Source: a bacterium | GTDB taxonomy: Bacteria > Pseudomonadota > Alphaproteobacteria > Rs-D84 | Direction of reading: 5' to 3' | Length of the DNA: 64,000 nt | Assembly: GCA_014803525.1 (NCBI GenBank) | Contig: JAAVBP010000005.1 | Location: 62,001-126,000, forward strand | Part shown: positions 1 to 9,710 of the stretch, piece by piece | Numbering within the stretch: position 1 is the stretch's first letter | Layout of the letters: each line of letters begins with the position of its first letter | Program-made: the position numbers and the translations under genes | The notes under the pieces: model-generated | Database searches by the model: none | What the model was told of the DNA's origin: nothing | Seen by the model: only the letters and a program-made list of their open reading frames with translations

Positions 1-339
1 GCATTCAAAATTTAAACTGTTGTTATTTTCCAGTAAAATATGCCCGCGTATTTCAGAATTTTTCCCGGCATTTTTGATAAAAATGTTAAAAAAGGCCGGC
101 AATTTATTTTTTACGCGAACGTCTAAAAAGACCGGCTGATCGGTGGCGGTTATTTCGATATCCAACCGGCATTTACCGGCAATTTCGCCGACATATATAA
201 TATGCACCGGCAGGTCGTACTTTATATCAATTGGACCGTTCGCCAATGTTGATAATTCCGCCGCATATTCGCCATCGCGGTAGACAATCGTCTCCGCCGG
301 CCAGGTTTTTATATTGAATTCGTTCCACATGTATGACAT
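1..339 (-). CDS. SufD-like protein, N-terminal part (cut by window edge)
   Basis: An open frame on the minus strand starts at an ATG at 339 and runs off the window edge, giving at least 113 residues without a stop. It begins MSYMWNEFNIKTWPAET and continues with alternating hydrophobic, beta-rich sequence that includes FFNIFIKNAGKNSE. The 'NAGKNSE' stretch followed by 'ILLENNNS' resembles the beta-helix core of SufB/SufD scaffold proteins of iron-sulphur cluster assembly, where similar 'AGENS' turns occur. This is a weak, by-eye resemblance, and the C-terminal part that would decide is missing. It is divergent from ychF, with 27 bases between the two start codons. It could equally be an unrelated beta-rich protein. 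Confidence 0.4.
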   Translation of the reverse strand, partial: MSYMWNEFNIKTWPAETIVYRDGEYAAELSTLANGPIDIKYDLPVHIIYVGEIAGKCRLDIEITATDQPVFLDVRVKNKLPAFFNIFIKNAGKNSEIRGHILLENNNSLNFEC

Positions 340-366
340 ATTATTCGCATTATAAAGGATTTATAA

Positions 367-1446
367 ATGGGATTCAATTGTGGAATTGTGGGCCTGCCGA
401 ATGTGGGCAAATCAACATTGTTTAACGCGCTGACACAAAGTGCCGCCGCCGACGCACAGAATTATCCGTTCTGTACGATCGAACCGAACACGGGCCGCGT
501 TGTCGTGCCGGACGCAACATTACATAATCTGGCCGGGGTATCGGGTGCGGCGCGTATTATTCCAACGCAACTGGAAATCGTGGATATTGCAGGTTTGGTC
601 AAGGGTGCATCCGCGGGCGAGGGATTGGGTAATAAATTCCTGGGCAATATATTATCGACAGATGCGATTATTCATGTTGTGCGTTGCTTTGAAAACGATG
701 ATATTGTGCATGTAAACGGGCGTATTGATCCGCTGGGTGATATTGATACGATTGAAACGGAATTAATGTTGGCCGATATAGACAGCCTGGATAAACAGAT
801 TAAAAATCTGGAAAAAAAGGCCCGTGGCTTAGACAAAGACGCGGCAAAGTTGCTGGCCGATGCGAATGCGTTGCGCGAAAAATTGGCATCTGGCGTGCCT
901 GCCCGTAACACTGGTATTGATGCGGCGCCGTTTAATTTACTGACGGCAAAGCCCGTGATTTATGTATGTAACGTGGACGAGGCATCAGCCGCCACCGGCA
1001 ACGAATTTTCAAATGCGGTGCGCGAAAAATTTGGCAATACAAATCCGGTGCTGGTTATATCATCAAAAATCGAAATGGAGATTTCACAAATTGTCGACCC
1101 GGACGAACGCAAAATGTTCCTGGACGATTTGGGATTATCGGAATCTGGTTTGGATCAGGTTATCAAAACCGGTTATGCGACATTGGGACTGCAGACATTT
1201 TATACCATCGGCCCAAAAGAGGCACACGCATGGACAATAACCAAGGGTATGACCGCACCCCAGGCGGCGGGTAAAATCCACACGGATTTTGAAAAAGGCT
1301 TTATTCGCGCGGAAATTATATCCCCGGTCGATTATATAGAATTGGGGGGCGAAGTCGCGGTCAAAGAGGCCGGTCGTATGCGTCTGGTTGGGCGTGATTA
1401 CATCATGAACAACGGCGACATATGCCACTTCCTGTTTAATAATTAA
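367..1446 (+). CDS. ychF: Ribosome-binding ATPase YchF (OLA1/Obg family)
   Basis: Cytosolic P-loop NTPase of the Obg superfamily that binds ribosomes and prefers ATP to GTP. The protein is 359 residues, close to the usual ~363. The P-loop GLPNVGKST lies at residues 9-17, the switch II segment DIAGL near residue 73, and NVDE near residue 200 replaces the GTP-specific NKxD, as is normal for YchF. The C-terminal TGS domain starts around residue 280. An AAAGGA ribosome site sits about 8 bases before the ATG. In many proteobacteria ychF follows pth; here it stands alone between a divergent gene and its own terminator. Identification is secure. Confidence 0.97.
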   Translation: MGFNCGIVGLPNVGKSTLFNALTQSAAADAQNYPFCTIEPNTGRVVVPDATLHNLAGVSGAARIIPTQLEIVDIAGLVKGASAGEGLGNKFLGNILSTDAIIHVVRCFENDDIVHVNGRIDPLGDIDTIETELMLADIDSLDKQIKNLEKKARGLDKDAAKLLADANALREKLASGVPARNTGIDAAPFNLLTAKPVIYVCNVDEASAATGNEFSNAVREKFGNTNPVLVISSKIEMEISQIVDPDERKMFLDDLGLSESGLDQVIKTGYATLGLQTFYTIGPKEAHAWTITKGMTAPQAAGKIHTDFEKGFIRAEIISPVDYIELGGEVAVKEAGRMRLVGRDYIMNNGDICHFLFNN

Positions 1447-1454
1447 AAACACAA

Positions 1455-1484
1455 AAAACACCGGTAAATACCGGTGTTTTTTTA
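1455..1484 (+). terminator. Rho-independent terminator after ychF
   Basis: An AACACCGGT / ACCGGTGTT stem with an AAATA-type loop, followed by a run of seven or more T, eight bases after the ychF stop. The A-rich left flank means it could also work weakly on the other strand. Confidence 0.85.
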
Positions 1485-1565
1485 TTATTTTTCCATGCAT
1501 TGTATGCATTTTTGTGGTGTATTTGAATTCGCCGCACATGATATTGGAAATAACATTTCGCACTA

Positions 1566-1595
1566 AAAAAAAATCCCGGCATTTGCCGGGGATTT
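1566..1595 (-). terminator. Rho-independent terminator after infB
   Basis: On the minus strand TCCCCGGC and GCCGGGA form the stem around an AAAT loop, and a run of T follows immediately. It begins at the infB stop codon. Confidence 0.85.
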
Positions 1596-3980
1596 TTACA
1601 GTTTTGCGCGGATTTCTTCCACCTCGTAACACTCTACGCGGTCGCCTTCTTTCAGGTCGTTATATTTATCAAACGACATACCGAATTCAACGCCACCGGA
1701 TACTTCTTTGACCTCGTTCTTTTCGCGGCGCAATTCGCCAATCTTGCCATCATAGATAACAACATTGTTGCGCAGCAAACGTACAAACGCGTCTTTCTTT
1801 ACGGTACCTTCGCTCATACGGCAACCGGCAACGCGAATGCCCTTGCCCACGGTAAACAATGCGATAACGTCGGCGTATCCGATAAAGTTTTCGCGGCGTT
1901 CCGGCGCCAATTTACCAGACAGAATTTCTTTGATTTCGTCTGTGATGCGATACACAACACTGTGATAGCGAATATCGACGTTACCCGCGCGTGCCATATC
2001 ACGAACCGCGGCATCAGCACGCACGTTAAACGCAATAATTACCGCACCGGACGCCGTGGCCAGGCGGATGTCGCCTTCGGTAATTTGGCCAACACCGGCA
2101 GACATGATTTCAATGCCCGCTTTATCGGTGTTAATATCTTTTAACATATCTGTAATCGCCTCAACCGAACCCTGGACGTCGGCACGCAAAATAATCGGCA
2201 ACGTCAGCTTTTTATTTTCATCACGCCGCGCAAACAGTTCTTCCAGGGACGAACGCTTAATCGCATTTGCTTTGTCCTTGGCCTTTTGGATACGATATGC
2301 GGCAACTTCGCGTGCCTGGGCATCGGTTTCCATTACGCGTAATTCATCACCCGCGTTCGGCACAGAATCCAGACCCAAAACCACAACAGGCTGGCCCGGT
2401 TTAACAGACTTTACACGTTCACCCGCCGAATTAATCAGACCACGTACACGACCAAATGTTTCACCGACAACGAATACGTCGCCAACCTTTAATGTGCCCT
2501 GGCGCATCAATACGGTTGCGACACTGCCCAGACCTTTTTCCATTTTTGCCTCGACAACGTATGCAACCGCCGGCATTTCGGCGTCTGCCTTTAATTCCAT
2601 CATTTCTGCCTGTAACAAAATGGCATCTTCTAATTTATCCAGATTGATTTTTTTCGTGGCCGATATTTCAACACACTGAACATCACCGCCCATTTCTTCA
2701 ACCTGAACCTCTTGTTGCAACAGGTCGGTTTTTACACGAGTCGGATTCGCCTCTGGCAAATCAATCTTGTTAATCGCAACGATAAACGGAACGCGTGCAG
2801 CGCGAATATGGTTAATGGCTTCGATGGTCTGGGGCATGATGGAATCATTTGCCGCAACAACCAATACAACGATATCCGCCATTTGCGCACCGCGGGCACG
2901 CATTGCTGTAAATGTTTCGTGACCCGGCGTGTCCAGGAATGTAATCATCGGGCCGGATTTAGATTTAACCTCATAGGCTGATACATGCTGGGTGATGCCA
3001 CCGGCCTCGCGTGCGGCAACGTTCGCATTACGGAATGCATCCAACAGCGATGTTTTACCATGATCAACGTGACCCACAACCGTCACAACCGGTGCGCGCG
3101 GTGTCAATTTTTCCGGATTTGGTTCGCGTTCCAGAATGTCTGCATATGGTTTTACATCTACGCGCTTTACCGTTGCACCAAATTCGGTTGCAACCAATTC
3201 CGCGGTGTCCGCATCAATCGTCTGATTCTGGGATGCCATCATGCCCATTTCCATCAATTTCTTGATGACATTACCGACCTTTTCCGCCATGGCCGCGGCC
3301 AGATCTTTGACAGTAATGGTGTCGCCCAATACAACTTCGTGTGCAACCTTTTGCGGGGCGGTGAACATGGCGCGTGCCTTTTCACGGAAACGTTTCAATG
3401 ATGCCTCGGACCGGCGACGGTTTGCACCGCGCAGCGCGATTTCATCGTCGTCATCACCCATTACAATATCATGCAGGGATATTTTACCGCCCTTTTTAAA
3501 TTCTTTGGATTTACCATGTGCATTGCGACCGGACAGACGCGCATCTTCGTCATCACCACCGCGATTTGGGCGCGGTGCGGGCGATGAAAATGTTTTTTGT
3601 GACGCGGCGGGTTTTGTCTTTTCCGGCATCGGTTTTTCTTCGACGTCGGATTTTGACGTATCGCGCGCGGCCAGTTGTTCTTTGACCTGTTCATATTCGC
3701 GCGTTTCGCGTTCTATTTCTGCGGCGCGCGCCGCGGCCGCAGCAGCTTCACGGGCCTCGCGTTCGCGGCGTTCTTCTTCGCGGGCGCGTGCGGCTTCTAA
3801 CACGGCGCGTAATTTTTCATCCGCCGCATTATGTGTGGCGGCCGGCGCATTTGGTTCATCGCGCAGTTCACGCGCCCCCGGCGCCACAACGCGACGACGA
3901 CGTTCAACAAAAACGGCATCGCCTTTTTTGCTTTGTACTGCATCAATCGTCACAGATTTTCCAAGTGTTAATGTTGCCAT
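1596..3980 (-). CDS. infB: Translation initiation factor IF-2
   Basis: Translation GTPase that brings initiator tRNA to the 30S subunit. From the chosen start ([10 protein letters not shown]) the protein is 794 residues. Residues ~50-110 are a charged, arginine/glutamate-rich low-complexity N-domain. The G domain begins with GHVDHGKT near residue 303, followed by DTPGHE and NKID, and then by the usual IF2 domains II-IV. A second in-frame ATG lies 15 bases upstream at 3995, but a GGAG ribosome site overlaps it and is placed nine bases before the ATG at 3980, so 3980 is preferred. It lies downstream of nusA. The ylxR and rbfA genes that often accompany this pair are not here. Confidence 0.97.
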   Translation of the reverse strand: MATLTLGKSVTIDAVQSKKGDAVFVERRRRVVAPGARELRDEPNAPAATHNAADEKLRAVLEAARAREEERREREAREAAAAAARAAEIERETREYEQVKEQLAARDTSKSDVEEKPMPEKTKPAASQKTFSSPAPRPNRGGDDEDARLSGRNAHGKSKEFKKGGKISLHDIVMGDDDDEIALRGANRRRSEASLKRFREKARAMFTAPQKVAHEVVLGDTITVKDLAAAMAEKVGNVIKKLMEMGMMASQNQTIDADTAELVATEFGATVKRVDVKPYADILEREPNPEKLTPRAPVVTVVGHVDHGKTSLLDAFRNANVAAREAGGITQHVSAYEVKSKSGPMITFLDTPGHETFTAMRARGAQMADIVVLVVAANDSIMPQTIEAINHIRAARVPFIVAINKIDLPEANPTRVKTDLLQQEVQVEEMGGDVQCVEISATKKINLDKLEDAILLQAEMMELKADAEMPAVAYVVEAKMEKGLGSVATVLMRQGTLKVGDVFVVGETFGRVRGLINSAGERVKSVKPGQPVVVLGLDSVPNAGDELRVMETDAQAREVAAYRIQKAKDKANAIKRSSLEELFARRDENKKLTLPIILRADVQGSVEAITDMLKDINTDKAGIEIMSAGVGQITEGDIRLATASGAVIIAFNVRADAAVRDMARAGNVDIRYHSVVYRITDEIKEILSGKLAPERRENFIGYADVIALFTVGKGIRVAGCRMSEGTVKKDAFVRLLRNNVVIYDGKIGELRREKNEVKEVSGGVEFGMSFDKYNDLKEGDRVECYEVEEIRAKL

Positions 3981-4012
3981 GTGTTCTTGCTCCATTTGGT
4001 CGCAATACAGTG

Positions 4013-4040
4013 TTCAGAGTTCAGAGTCCAGAGTTCAGAT
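4013..4040. repeat. 7-bp tandem repeat, four units
   Basis: Four contiguous heptamers: TTCAGAG, TTCAGAG, TCCAGAG and TTCAGAT. They lie in the short nusA-infB spacer. The same heptamer family occurs inside mnmE (34068-34102) and at the 3' end of a small HTH gene (54162-54182). Confidence 0.75.
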
Positions 4041-4083
4041 AAATCAAGTCCGAATCCTGTGCCCTGAACACGAACACCATAGA

Positions 4084-5622
4084 TTATTCTTCGTCCTGTT
4101 TTATGTTATAGGCCAATTCGCGTGCCTTCATAATTACACGTGCCGCCAGGCGCTGTGACATTGTATCTTCGCCCAGGATTTCAACCAATTCGTCGGTTGC
4201 CAAGTCTGCCAAATCCCTTAATGATTTGATATCGTTTTCACCCAATTTCATGATTATAGGACGCTTGATAAAGTCGAATTTTAACAGATCGTCACTCATT
4301 CCGATTTTGTGACCAGAATCGATATAATCCTGTTCTATTTTATCCAGATATGCACGTGCGCGTGTCTGTAATTCCGCCGCCAATTCGGCATTGAATCCTT
4401 CGATAGATTCCAATTCACCGCTGTCAACAAATGCGATTTCTTCGATTGTGCGGAAACCTTCGGTAATCAGCAGGTGCGCAATCATTTCATCAACATCCAG
4501 GCCACGGATAAACAATTCAGTCTTTTCTTTGAATTCTTTGGCGCGACGTTCTTGTTCGGTCTGTTCATTCATAACGTCAATGTTCCAGCCTGTCAATTGA
4601 GATGCCAGACGAACATTTTGACCGCGGCGACCGATCGCCAGTGACTGTTGATCATCTGTAACGACAACGGCGGCCGTACGGGTGTCTTCGTCAACGATAA
4701 TTTTTGCAACTTTGGCCGGCTGCATCGCATTAACGATGAACACCGCCGGATCTTCGGAATACAGAATCACGTCAATCTTTTCACCGTGACATTCGTTGAT
4801 AACTGGTTGGATACGGGTACCCTTGATACCGACGGTCATACCAACCGCGTCGATGGACGGATCCAGTGTTTCAACCGCGATTTTTGCATGCGATCCCGGT
4901 GCGCGGGATACGGATTTAATTTTAATAACACCTTCGTAAATCTCCGGCACTTCCTGAACAAACAGTTTTTCCATAAACATCGGGTGTGTACGGGTCAGGA
5001 AAATTTGTGGGCCTGTATTAGAACGCGCAACGTCCATAACCAGTGCGCGTACACGATCGCCCACCGCCAGGCGTTCGCCCGGAATCAATTCTGTGCCCTT
5101 GATATAACCTTCGGCCTTGCCGTTGATATCAACAAAAACATTGCCGAATTCGATACGTTTAACAACACCGGATACGATATCGCCAATATTGTCTTTGAAT
5201 TCTTCGTACTGGCGCCCTTTTTCCGCGTCACGTACGCGTGCGGTCATAATCTGGCGCGCAGTCTGAAACGCCATGCGGCCGAATTCCGGTTCCGGCAGTG
5301 GATCTTCGACAACATCACCAACCTGGGGATTTTTTGCGTATTTTTTTGCCTGGGCCACGGTTAACATGGTGCCTGCATCATAATCTTCGCCCATTGCCGC
5401 GGGTGATTCAATGACATCAAACAGTCGTTTAACATAAATGGCACCGTTTTTACGGTCAATATTTGCAACGATGTTAAATTCTTCGCCATATTTGTGTTTT
5501 GCGATTTTTGCAATGGCCGCTTCTAACGATTCAATGACTATATCGCGGTCAATCTGCTTTTCCTGGGCCAACGATTCAATAGCCAATAATAAATCCTGGC
5601 GTGGCATTGAAACAAAAGACAT
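4084..5622 (-). CDS. nusA: Transcription termination/antitermination factor NusA
   Basis: RNA polymerase-associated elongation factor controlling pausing, termination and antitermination. The protein is 512 residues, typical for alphaproteobacteria. The N-terminal polymerase-binding domain (to ~residue 130) is followed by an S1 domain (GDIVSGVVKRIEFGNVFVDI, about 145-210), two KH domains that include AIGRRGQNVRLASQL near residue 320, and a C-terminal helix-hairpin-helix region. The start ATG is preceded by AAGGAGAACGAT, a good ribosome site. It is normally the second gene of rimP-nusA-ylxR-infB. Here rimP is absent upstream, where a divergent lptF begins, and ylxR is absent downstream. Confidence 0.97.
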   Translation of the reverse strand: MSFVSMPRQDLLLAIESLAQEKQIDRDIVIESLEAAIAKIAKHKYGEEFNIVANIDRKNGAIYVKRLFDVIESPAAMGEDYDAGTMLTVAQAKKYAKNPQVGDVVEDPLPEPEFGRMAFQTARQIMTARVRDAEKGRQYEEFKDNIGDIVSGVVKRIEFGNVFVDINGKAEGYIKGTELIPGERLAVGDRVRALVMDVARSNTGPQIFLTRTHPMFMEKLFVQEVPEIYEGVIKIKSVSRAPGSHAKIAVETLDPSIDAVGMTVGIKGTRIQPVINECHGEKIDVILYSEDPAVFIVNAMQPAKVAKIIVDEDTRTAAVVVTDDQQSLAIGRRGQNVRLASQLTGWNIDVMNEQTEQERRAKEFKEKTELFIRGLDVDEMIAHLLITEGFRTIEEIAFVDSGELESIEGFNAELAAELQTRARAYLDKIEQDYIDSGHKIGMSDDLLKFDFIKRPIIMKLGENDIKSLRDLADLATDELVEILGEDTMSQRLAARVIMKARELAYNIKQDEE

Positions 5623-5661
5623 ATCGTTCTCCTTCGGTTGTTTTTTGATGCCTTTATTATC

Positions 5662-5690
5662 AAGGGCGGGGTCTTTTTGGCCCCGCCCTT
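5662..5690. other. Strong GC-rich hairpin in the nusA/lptF divergent spacer
   Basis: A perfect 10-bp stem AAGGGCGGGG / CCCCGCCCTT with a 9-base loop, followed on the plus strand by a run of A and then of T. On the minus strand it lies about 40 bases before the nusA start, so it would fold in the nusA leader if the promoter is beyond it. It may be a leader attenuator or a leftover terminator. The function is not determined. Confidence 0.55.
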
Positions 5691-5751
5691 AAAAAAATTT
5701 TTTAAGAACAGTTTAATTATTGTACTCGAATCGGAAAAACGCAAGAAAAAT

Positions 5752-5780
5752 TTGACGCTGTACCTTTTGCGCTTTATACT
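5752..5780 (+). promoter_or_regulatory. Sigma-70-type promoter of lptF
   Basis: TTGACG, a 17-base spacer and TATACT. The expected transcription start falls about seven bases beyond the -10 box, at or next to the lptF ATG at 5788, which suggests a leaderless mRNA. Confidence 0.65.
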
Positions 5781-5787
5781 GTTACGG

Positions 5788-6846
5788 ATGAAGATTCTAA
5801 ACCGATATTTTTTGCGGCAACTGGTCATGATATTTATCATGCTGCTGTTGGTTTTGACGGGCCTGGCATGGATGGTGCAGATTATGTCCATGATGAAGTT
5901 CTTGTTGAATTATGGAATTCGGCTGACGAACTTTTTGGGGCTGACCATGTTAATGGTGCCGTTTATTATGTCTATTATTATCCCGTTCGTAACATTTATC
6001 GCGGTGATTTTCGTGTACAACAAAATGATTTCTGATAACGAGATTACTGTTATGGCCGCATCCGGGCTGTCGCCACGGCAAATTGCACGTCCGGCATTGA
6101 TTATGGCAACGGTGCTGATGATTGTGCACTTTATGTTAAATTTATGGATTGTTCCTGTGACCCAGGGGGATTTTTATGACACACAGTGGAATTTGCGATA
6201 TGGACTGGCGCATATGAAGTTACAGGAATCCGCATTCACAGAAATGTCCAGCGGTCTGGTCGTATACGTGGACAAGGTATCTGGCCATGATCTGAGCCAG
6301 GTTATGTTATCCGACATGCGCGATGAAAAAAATCAGATGACGATTTTCGCAGAAAAAGGAAAATTGGTTTCGACGGTTCGTGGGTTATCATTGGTTATGA
6401 CAAATGGCTCTTTGATGGTGTCGGGTAATGCGACAACCGTCGGGACGTTTGAAAGCTTTGATATGGATTTAAATGTGGCAGACAAAGATGGCGACGATAA
6501 ATTTCGTGTACGTCGGGTATTGACGTCGGAACTGATTAAATCAATATTGAATTCCCCCAGTGCAAAGCAACATAAAATCGTGTTAAGTGAATTATGCAGT
6601 CGTCTGTATGGGCCAGTTATGAATTTAATTTTGGCGATATTGTGTGCGACAATACTACTGCGGTCATCATTATTACGTCGCCGGGCCAGTTTTGCGCCCG
6701 CTGCGGCCGTCGCCGCCATGGCGGTTGTAATGGCAACATTTATGACCGCATCAAATATAATATCAAGTATTACCCAATTCTTATTGTTGGGAATGGCGAT
6801 ATTTATACTATTGTGTGTGACAATATTTGCGTTGTATAAGAAATGA
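5788..6846 (+). CDS. lptF: LPS export permease LptF (YjgP/YjgQ family)
   Basis: Inner-membrane permease of the LptB2FG transporter that extracts lipopolysaccharide toward LptD. The protein is 352 residues from MKILNRYFLRQL. Transmembrane helices lie near residues 10-30, 50-80 and 95-120, then comes a periplasmic beta-jellyroll (~130-260), then three C-terminal helices from ~270. The motif MISDNEITVMAASGLSP is characteristic of the family. I favour LptF over LptG from its N-terminal resemblance to alphaproteobacterial LptF. No partner lptG is in the window. The frame is open far upstream, but the family N-terminus begins at this Met. It overlaps lptD by four bases. Confidence 0.88.
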   Translation: MKILNRYFLRQLVMIFIMLLLVLTGLAWMVQIMSMMKFLLNYGIRLTNFLGLTMLMVPFIMSIIIPFVTFIAVIFVYNKMISDNEITVMAASGLSPRQIARPALIMATVLMIVHFMLNLWIVPVTQGDFYDTQWNLRYGLAHMKLQESAFTEMSSGLVVYVDKVSGHDLSQVMLSDMRDEKNQMTIFAEKGKLVSTVRGLSLVMTNGSLMVSGNATTVGTFESFDMDLNVADKDGDDKFRVRRVLTSELIKSILNSPSAKQHKIVLSELCSRLYGPVMNLILAILCATILLRSSLLRRRASFAPAAAVAAMAVVMATFMTASNIISSITQFLLLGMAIFILLCVTIFALYKK

Positions 6847-8858
6847 GAAAGTTGTTGTCTTGGATTTTATCGGGAACAATATGCGGCGGTGCATTCGCCG
6901 CATCCATTGACATATCCGGACCAAAAACAATTGTCGCAGATAAAATCGAATACGACATCAAAACAGAATCAATCCAGACATCCGGTAATACAGAAATAAC
7001 AAACAAATCGGGCCAGCGTATGACACTGCGCGATTCTTATATATCCAAAGATGGTACCGCGCTGGACGGTGATGATATAAAAATATGGCTGGGGCAACAT
7101 GTATATCTGGATGCGGAAAGTATTACGCGCGACGGTGATATAACGATTGCCCGACATGCCACATTTACCGCATGTGATGGATGTGACGCGTATGGAAATG
7201 CATGGACGATATCTGCGACAACGGTACGTCATAATATGGCAACGCGCATGTTGCGTTTTTATAATCCGGTATTCTGGGTATATGGAATACCGACATTATG
7301 GTTGCCGGTGTTTGAAATGCCGGATCCGGGGGTTAAGCATAAGACCGGATTTTTAATGCCTGATTTTGAATCCACCAATAAAATGGGGACAATGATAAAT
7401 ATACCGTTTTATGTATATATATCCGATGTCCAGGATTTAACGGTAACATTGGCATATTTGACCCAGGAAAATCCACTGTTTAAATTGGAACATCGTCTGA
7501 ACGGTGAACATTCCGAATATCGCACGCGCGGATCATTTACGCGTAATCGTGATGGTGAAAATCGCTGGCACATTTTTAATAATGATATCATAGAATTAGG
7601 TGAATACGCGCGCGCATCAATATTTTTGGAAAGAACATCTGATAAAACATATCTGCAGAAATACGGATTTTATAATTCGCAACCATATTTGGATTCGGGC
7701 GGGCGTCTGGAACTGTTTGGGCAATCGGGATATGTTGTTGCCGACGCGCATGTGTTCCAAGAACTGCGCAGTAATGGTGGCCGGTATTCCGTGCCATCGG
7801 GCAACATTTTACCAAACATTCGCGGTGTGTATCAATCCGCCCCGATATACCAGGAAACATATTTGACATTTGGTGCGGACGTTTTAGGTATATCTGGATC
7901 TGGTGCCGCGTCCCAGCGTGTAATCGGTGATGCGCGTGTAATATCCCCGTGGACATTGTGGGGCGGCAATCGCATCACGGCCAGTTTATCAACACGTTAC
8001 GACATATATAATTTTGATAATACCGAAATGGTAGATGGTTCGGAATTTACAGGTTTAAAAAACAGATTTTTACCCAGTGGATATTTGGAATGGGGATTGC
8101 CACTGTATCGGCCGGCAACCACCTGGACCCAGGTGTTAGAACCCCGCGCGCGCATCACGGCGATTCCCCATATGTCCACGGATCAGTTTGCATTGAACAA
8201 TGATTCTGCGGGTGCGTTTTTATCGGATGCAACACTATTCTCAGACAAACGATTTTCTGGATTTGACCTGTGGGAAAATGGCACGTTTGCAGATTATGGG
8301 ATGCGTTGGGCCGCGTTTAATAACACCAGTGGTAAAACGGTCGAGGTTTTTCTGGGTCAGACATATGACTTTACAGACCAGAATGGCACCGACCCCAACA
8401 GTGGGTTTCACAATGGCGCATCAGACTATGTCGGTCGTGTTGGATATAATAATATGAAATGGCTGGATTTGTCGTCACGTTTCCGGATCAGCAAGTCTGA
8501 CTATGCCCTGCGTCATATGGAAACATCGGGCCGCATTGGTAATTCGGGAACATACCTGTCATTGGGTCACATATGGTCGCAACGCTTTATTGATGCCCAG
8601 ACATTGGGCAAAGACACAAACGAGGCAACCATTGGTGCCGGTTTGAAATTGACATCACGTTGGTCGGTGCAATGGAATGGTATATATAATTTAACGGACA
8701 GTGGATTCCACAGCCATACCGGCGGTCTGTTTTATAATCATCCATGCTATTACATGTCTGCCCAGTATCGTCGTGATAATTCTATCAAGGATGACTATGT
8801 CGGGACAACAACGTATCAATTCAGATTCGGTATGAGCATTGATGGTCAACGCTATTAA
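6843..8858 (+). CDS. lptD: LPS-assembly outer-membrane protein LptD
   Basis: Outer-membrane beta-barrel that inserts lipopolysaccharide into the outer leaflet. It is 671 residues, on the short side. A signal peptide ends near residue 20 (GAFAAS). An OstA/LptA-like jellyroll spans about 30-140 (motif ADKIEYD) and contains the pair CDGCD. The rest is a beta-barrel with YNPVFWVYGIPTLWLPVF, the conserved LptD hinge region. The start overlaps the lptF stop (ATGA), so the genes are translationally coupled. Transcription continues into a SurA-like chaperone gene, the usual partner for folding this protein. Confidence 0.93.
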   Translation: MRKLLSWILSGTICGGAFAASIDISGPKTIVADKIEYDIKTESIQTSGNTEITNKSGQRMTLRDSYISKDGTALDGDDIKIWLGQHVYLDAESITRDGDITIARHATFTACDGCDAYGNAWTISATTVRHNMATRMLRFYNPVFWVYGIPTLWLPVFEMPDPGVKHKTGFLMPDFESTNKMGTMINIPFYVYISDVQDLTVTLAYLTQENPLFKLEHRLNGEHSEYRTRGSFTRNRDGENRWHIFNNDIIELGEYARASIFLERTSDKTYLQKYGFYNSQPYLDSGGRLELFGQSGYVVADAHVFQELRSNGGRYSVPSGNILPNIRGVYQSAPIYQETYLTFGADVLGISGSGAASQRVIGDARVISPWTLWGGNRITASLSTRYDIYNFDNTEMVDGSEFTGLKNRFLPSGYLEWGLPLYRPATTWTQVLEPRARITAIPHMSTDQFALNNDSAGAFLSDATLFSDKRFSGFDLWENGTFADYGMRWAAFNNTSGKTVEVFLGQTYDFTDQNGTDPNSGFHNGASDYVGRVGYNNMKWLDLSSRFRISKSDYALRHMETSGRIGNSGTYLSLGHIWSQRFIDAQTLGKDTNEATIGAGLKLTSRWSVQWNGIYNLTDSGFHSHTGGLFYNHPCYYMSAQYRRDNSIKDDYVGTTTYQFRFGMSIDGQRY

Positions 8859-8888
8859 AAACACGGAAACGGAAAGGGGAAACATATA

Positions 8889-9710
8889 ATGATAAAACGG
8901 TTATATTTGGCATTATTAATATTGGGTGCGGGCGCGGCACATGCGGCGTCTGTTGTGGCGACGGTCGGTGACACACCGATAACGGATACCGATATTACCG
9001 CGCGCGTTCAATTAATGGCACGCCAGGGTAAAACATCAACCGATAATCGACGCGTTGCATTACAGAATATTATCGATGATAATATCAAGGTCGCATATGC
9101 CCAGAATTTTGGCGCGGTTCCGTCGGACACGGATGTTGAAAAAGAGATAAAGAAAATGAACCTGGGCGATATGTCGGCATCGGAACGCGCGATGGCAAAA
9201 TCGGCGGTGCGTGCGGAAATCGCATGGCAGATTGTTGTTGCGCGTACGGTTTTGCCGACAATTTCCGCGTCGGATGAAGATATCGCGCAAGAGCGCGCCG
9301 AACTGGCGCGTGCGCATGGACTGCCATTAGAGATGACAATTGTACGTCTAATTGATATTCCATCCGACGTCGCCGCAAAATTAACCAAGCCGAAAAGTTG
9401 CGATGACGCCGTCGCGATGGCCGAGAAACTTGGTGGCGCACCGCAAAAGTTTACCGCATTACAGTATGAACTGTCGGCGGACATCCGCGAGCGTATTGCG
9501 AATTTGCCGCGTTTACAATGGTCGCCGCGCGCGGATAATTCCGTGTTACTGGTATGTGACAGCAAAAAGACCAAGGAATACGGCGACCTGGATAAAATCA
9601 TAAAGCAAAACGCAATGTTTAAACAGGCCATGACGATGGCAGATCAGCAGTTAAAACAACTGCGTCGCAAGGCGGTAATCGTAATCAATGACGACAGGTA
9701 TAAATTATGA
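8889..9710 (+). CDS. SurA-like periplasmic chaperone lacking a clear PPIase domain
   Basis: The protein has 273 residues and a signal peptide ending in AHA-AS near residue 20. Residues ~20-125 match the SurA N-terminal chaperone fold (VVATVGDTPITDTDI, then ALQNIIDDNIKVAYAQ). The C-terminus (QQLKQLRRKAVIVI) resembles the last SurA helix, which packs on the N-domain. The region between (~145-235) is short and lacks recognisable parvulin motifs, so it is probably a degenerate isomerase domain. The position after lptD and before rlmN fits SurA, which delivers outer-membrane proteins including LptD. A GGAAAGGGG ribosome site precedes the ATG, and the gene overlaps rlmN by four bases. Confidence 0.8.
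   Translation: MIKRLYLALLILGAGAAHAASVVATVGDTPITDTDITARVQLMARQGKTSTDNRRVALQNIIDDNIKVAYAQNFGAVPSDTDVEKEIKKMNLGDMSASERAMAKSAVRAEIAWQIVVARTVLPTISASDEDIAQERAELARAHGLPLEMTIVRLIDIPSDVAAKLTKPKSCDDAVAMAEKLGGAPQKFTALQYELSADIRERIANLPRLQWSPRADNSVLLVCDSKKTKEYGDLDKIIKQNAMFKQAMTMADQQLKQLRRKAVIVINDDRYKL

Noticed and set aside
3241..4158. A 305-codon open frame antisense to infB
   Set aside because: Serine/arginine/alanine-rich composition is the mirror of the infB low-complexity region; no ribosome site and no family similarity.
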